From positions 38,930,281-38,994,280 of the forward strand of contig NC_053112.1 in the NCBI RefSeq assembly GCF_010015445.1: a stretch of 64,000 nucleotides of DNA, read 5' to 3'. Under the pieces are notes generated by a model that saw nothing but the letters and a program-made list of their open reading frames with translations, did not search any database and was not told the DNA's origin. The position numbers and the translations under genes were made by a program. The DNA comes from Perca fluviatilis (lineage: Eukaryota; Chordata; Actinopteri; Perciformes; Percidae). Below are positions 63,926 through 64,000 of this stretch, in pieces; positions within the stretch are counted from its first letter, which is position 1; the number at the start of each line of letters is the position of its first letter.

Positions 63926-64000
63926 ATACTAAAACCTGCTCAATCCGTAGACAACTTTAAACACAAGCACTAGATAGTATAGCCTATATGTATACATTTA

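Overview
This is vertebrate nuclear DNA, almost certainly from a ray-finned (teleost, probably percomorph) fish. Genes are split into many small exons by GT..AG introns. The long (GT)n microsatellites and the mix of L2, Rex1-like and L1 LINEs with many short non-autonomous DNA transposons are typical of fish genomes. There are no bacterial-type operons, CRISPR arrays or recognisable tRNA/rRNA genes.

Three conserved protein genes were found, all on the + strand. (1) The last two coding exons of a mastermind-like Notch co-activator, best matched to MAML3 (1807-4548), followed by a long probable 3' UTR to about 8.3 kb. (2) A complete NAA15 gene, the auxiliary ribosome-anchoring subunit of the NatA N-terminal acetyltransferase: 20 coding exons from 29948 to 47880, giving 864 codons plus stop. 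(3) A complete three-exon RAB33B-like small GTPase gene of Golgi/autophagy type (55630-60522, 241 codons plus stop). MAML3, NAA15 and RAB33B are also neighbours on human 4q31.1, which supports the assignments, but the order here is rearranged. The three do not form a pathway; they share a conserved chromosomal neighbourhood. A possible small three-exon gene of unknown nature (19656-20859) is proposed at low confidence.

The 8.6-29.6 kb interval between maml3 and naa15 is mostly transposon-derived. It holds a series of elements flanked by TTAA that all begin TTAAAGG (13.8-14.6, 17.0-17.9 and 21.3-26.9 kb, plus a truncated copy at 8.8-9.5 kb). The 21.3-26.9 kb element contains a 46-bp satellite array of about 34 units, a Harbinger-type MITE at a TAA site, and a 2.6-kb 5'-truncated L2 LINE. 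Several hAT-like elements, a 0.5-kb palindrome and a decayed hAT transposase tail follow, ending about 340 bp before the naa15 start codon.

Between naa15 and rab33b lies a minus-strand Rex1-like LINE (about 49.66-55.09 kb) broken by two different TTAA-flanked elements 41 bp apart. At both sites, removing the element and one TTAA copy makes the LINE reading frame continuous again. This nested stack is the clearest structural story in the window. The last 3 kb holds the rab33b 3' UTR and dispersed repeats, including an AAGTC-rich element at the right edge.
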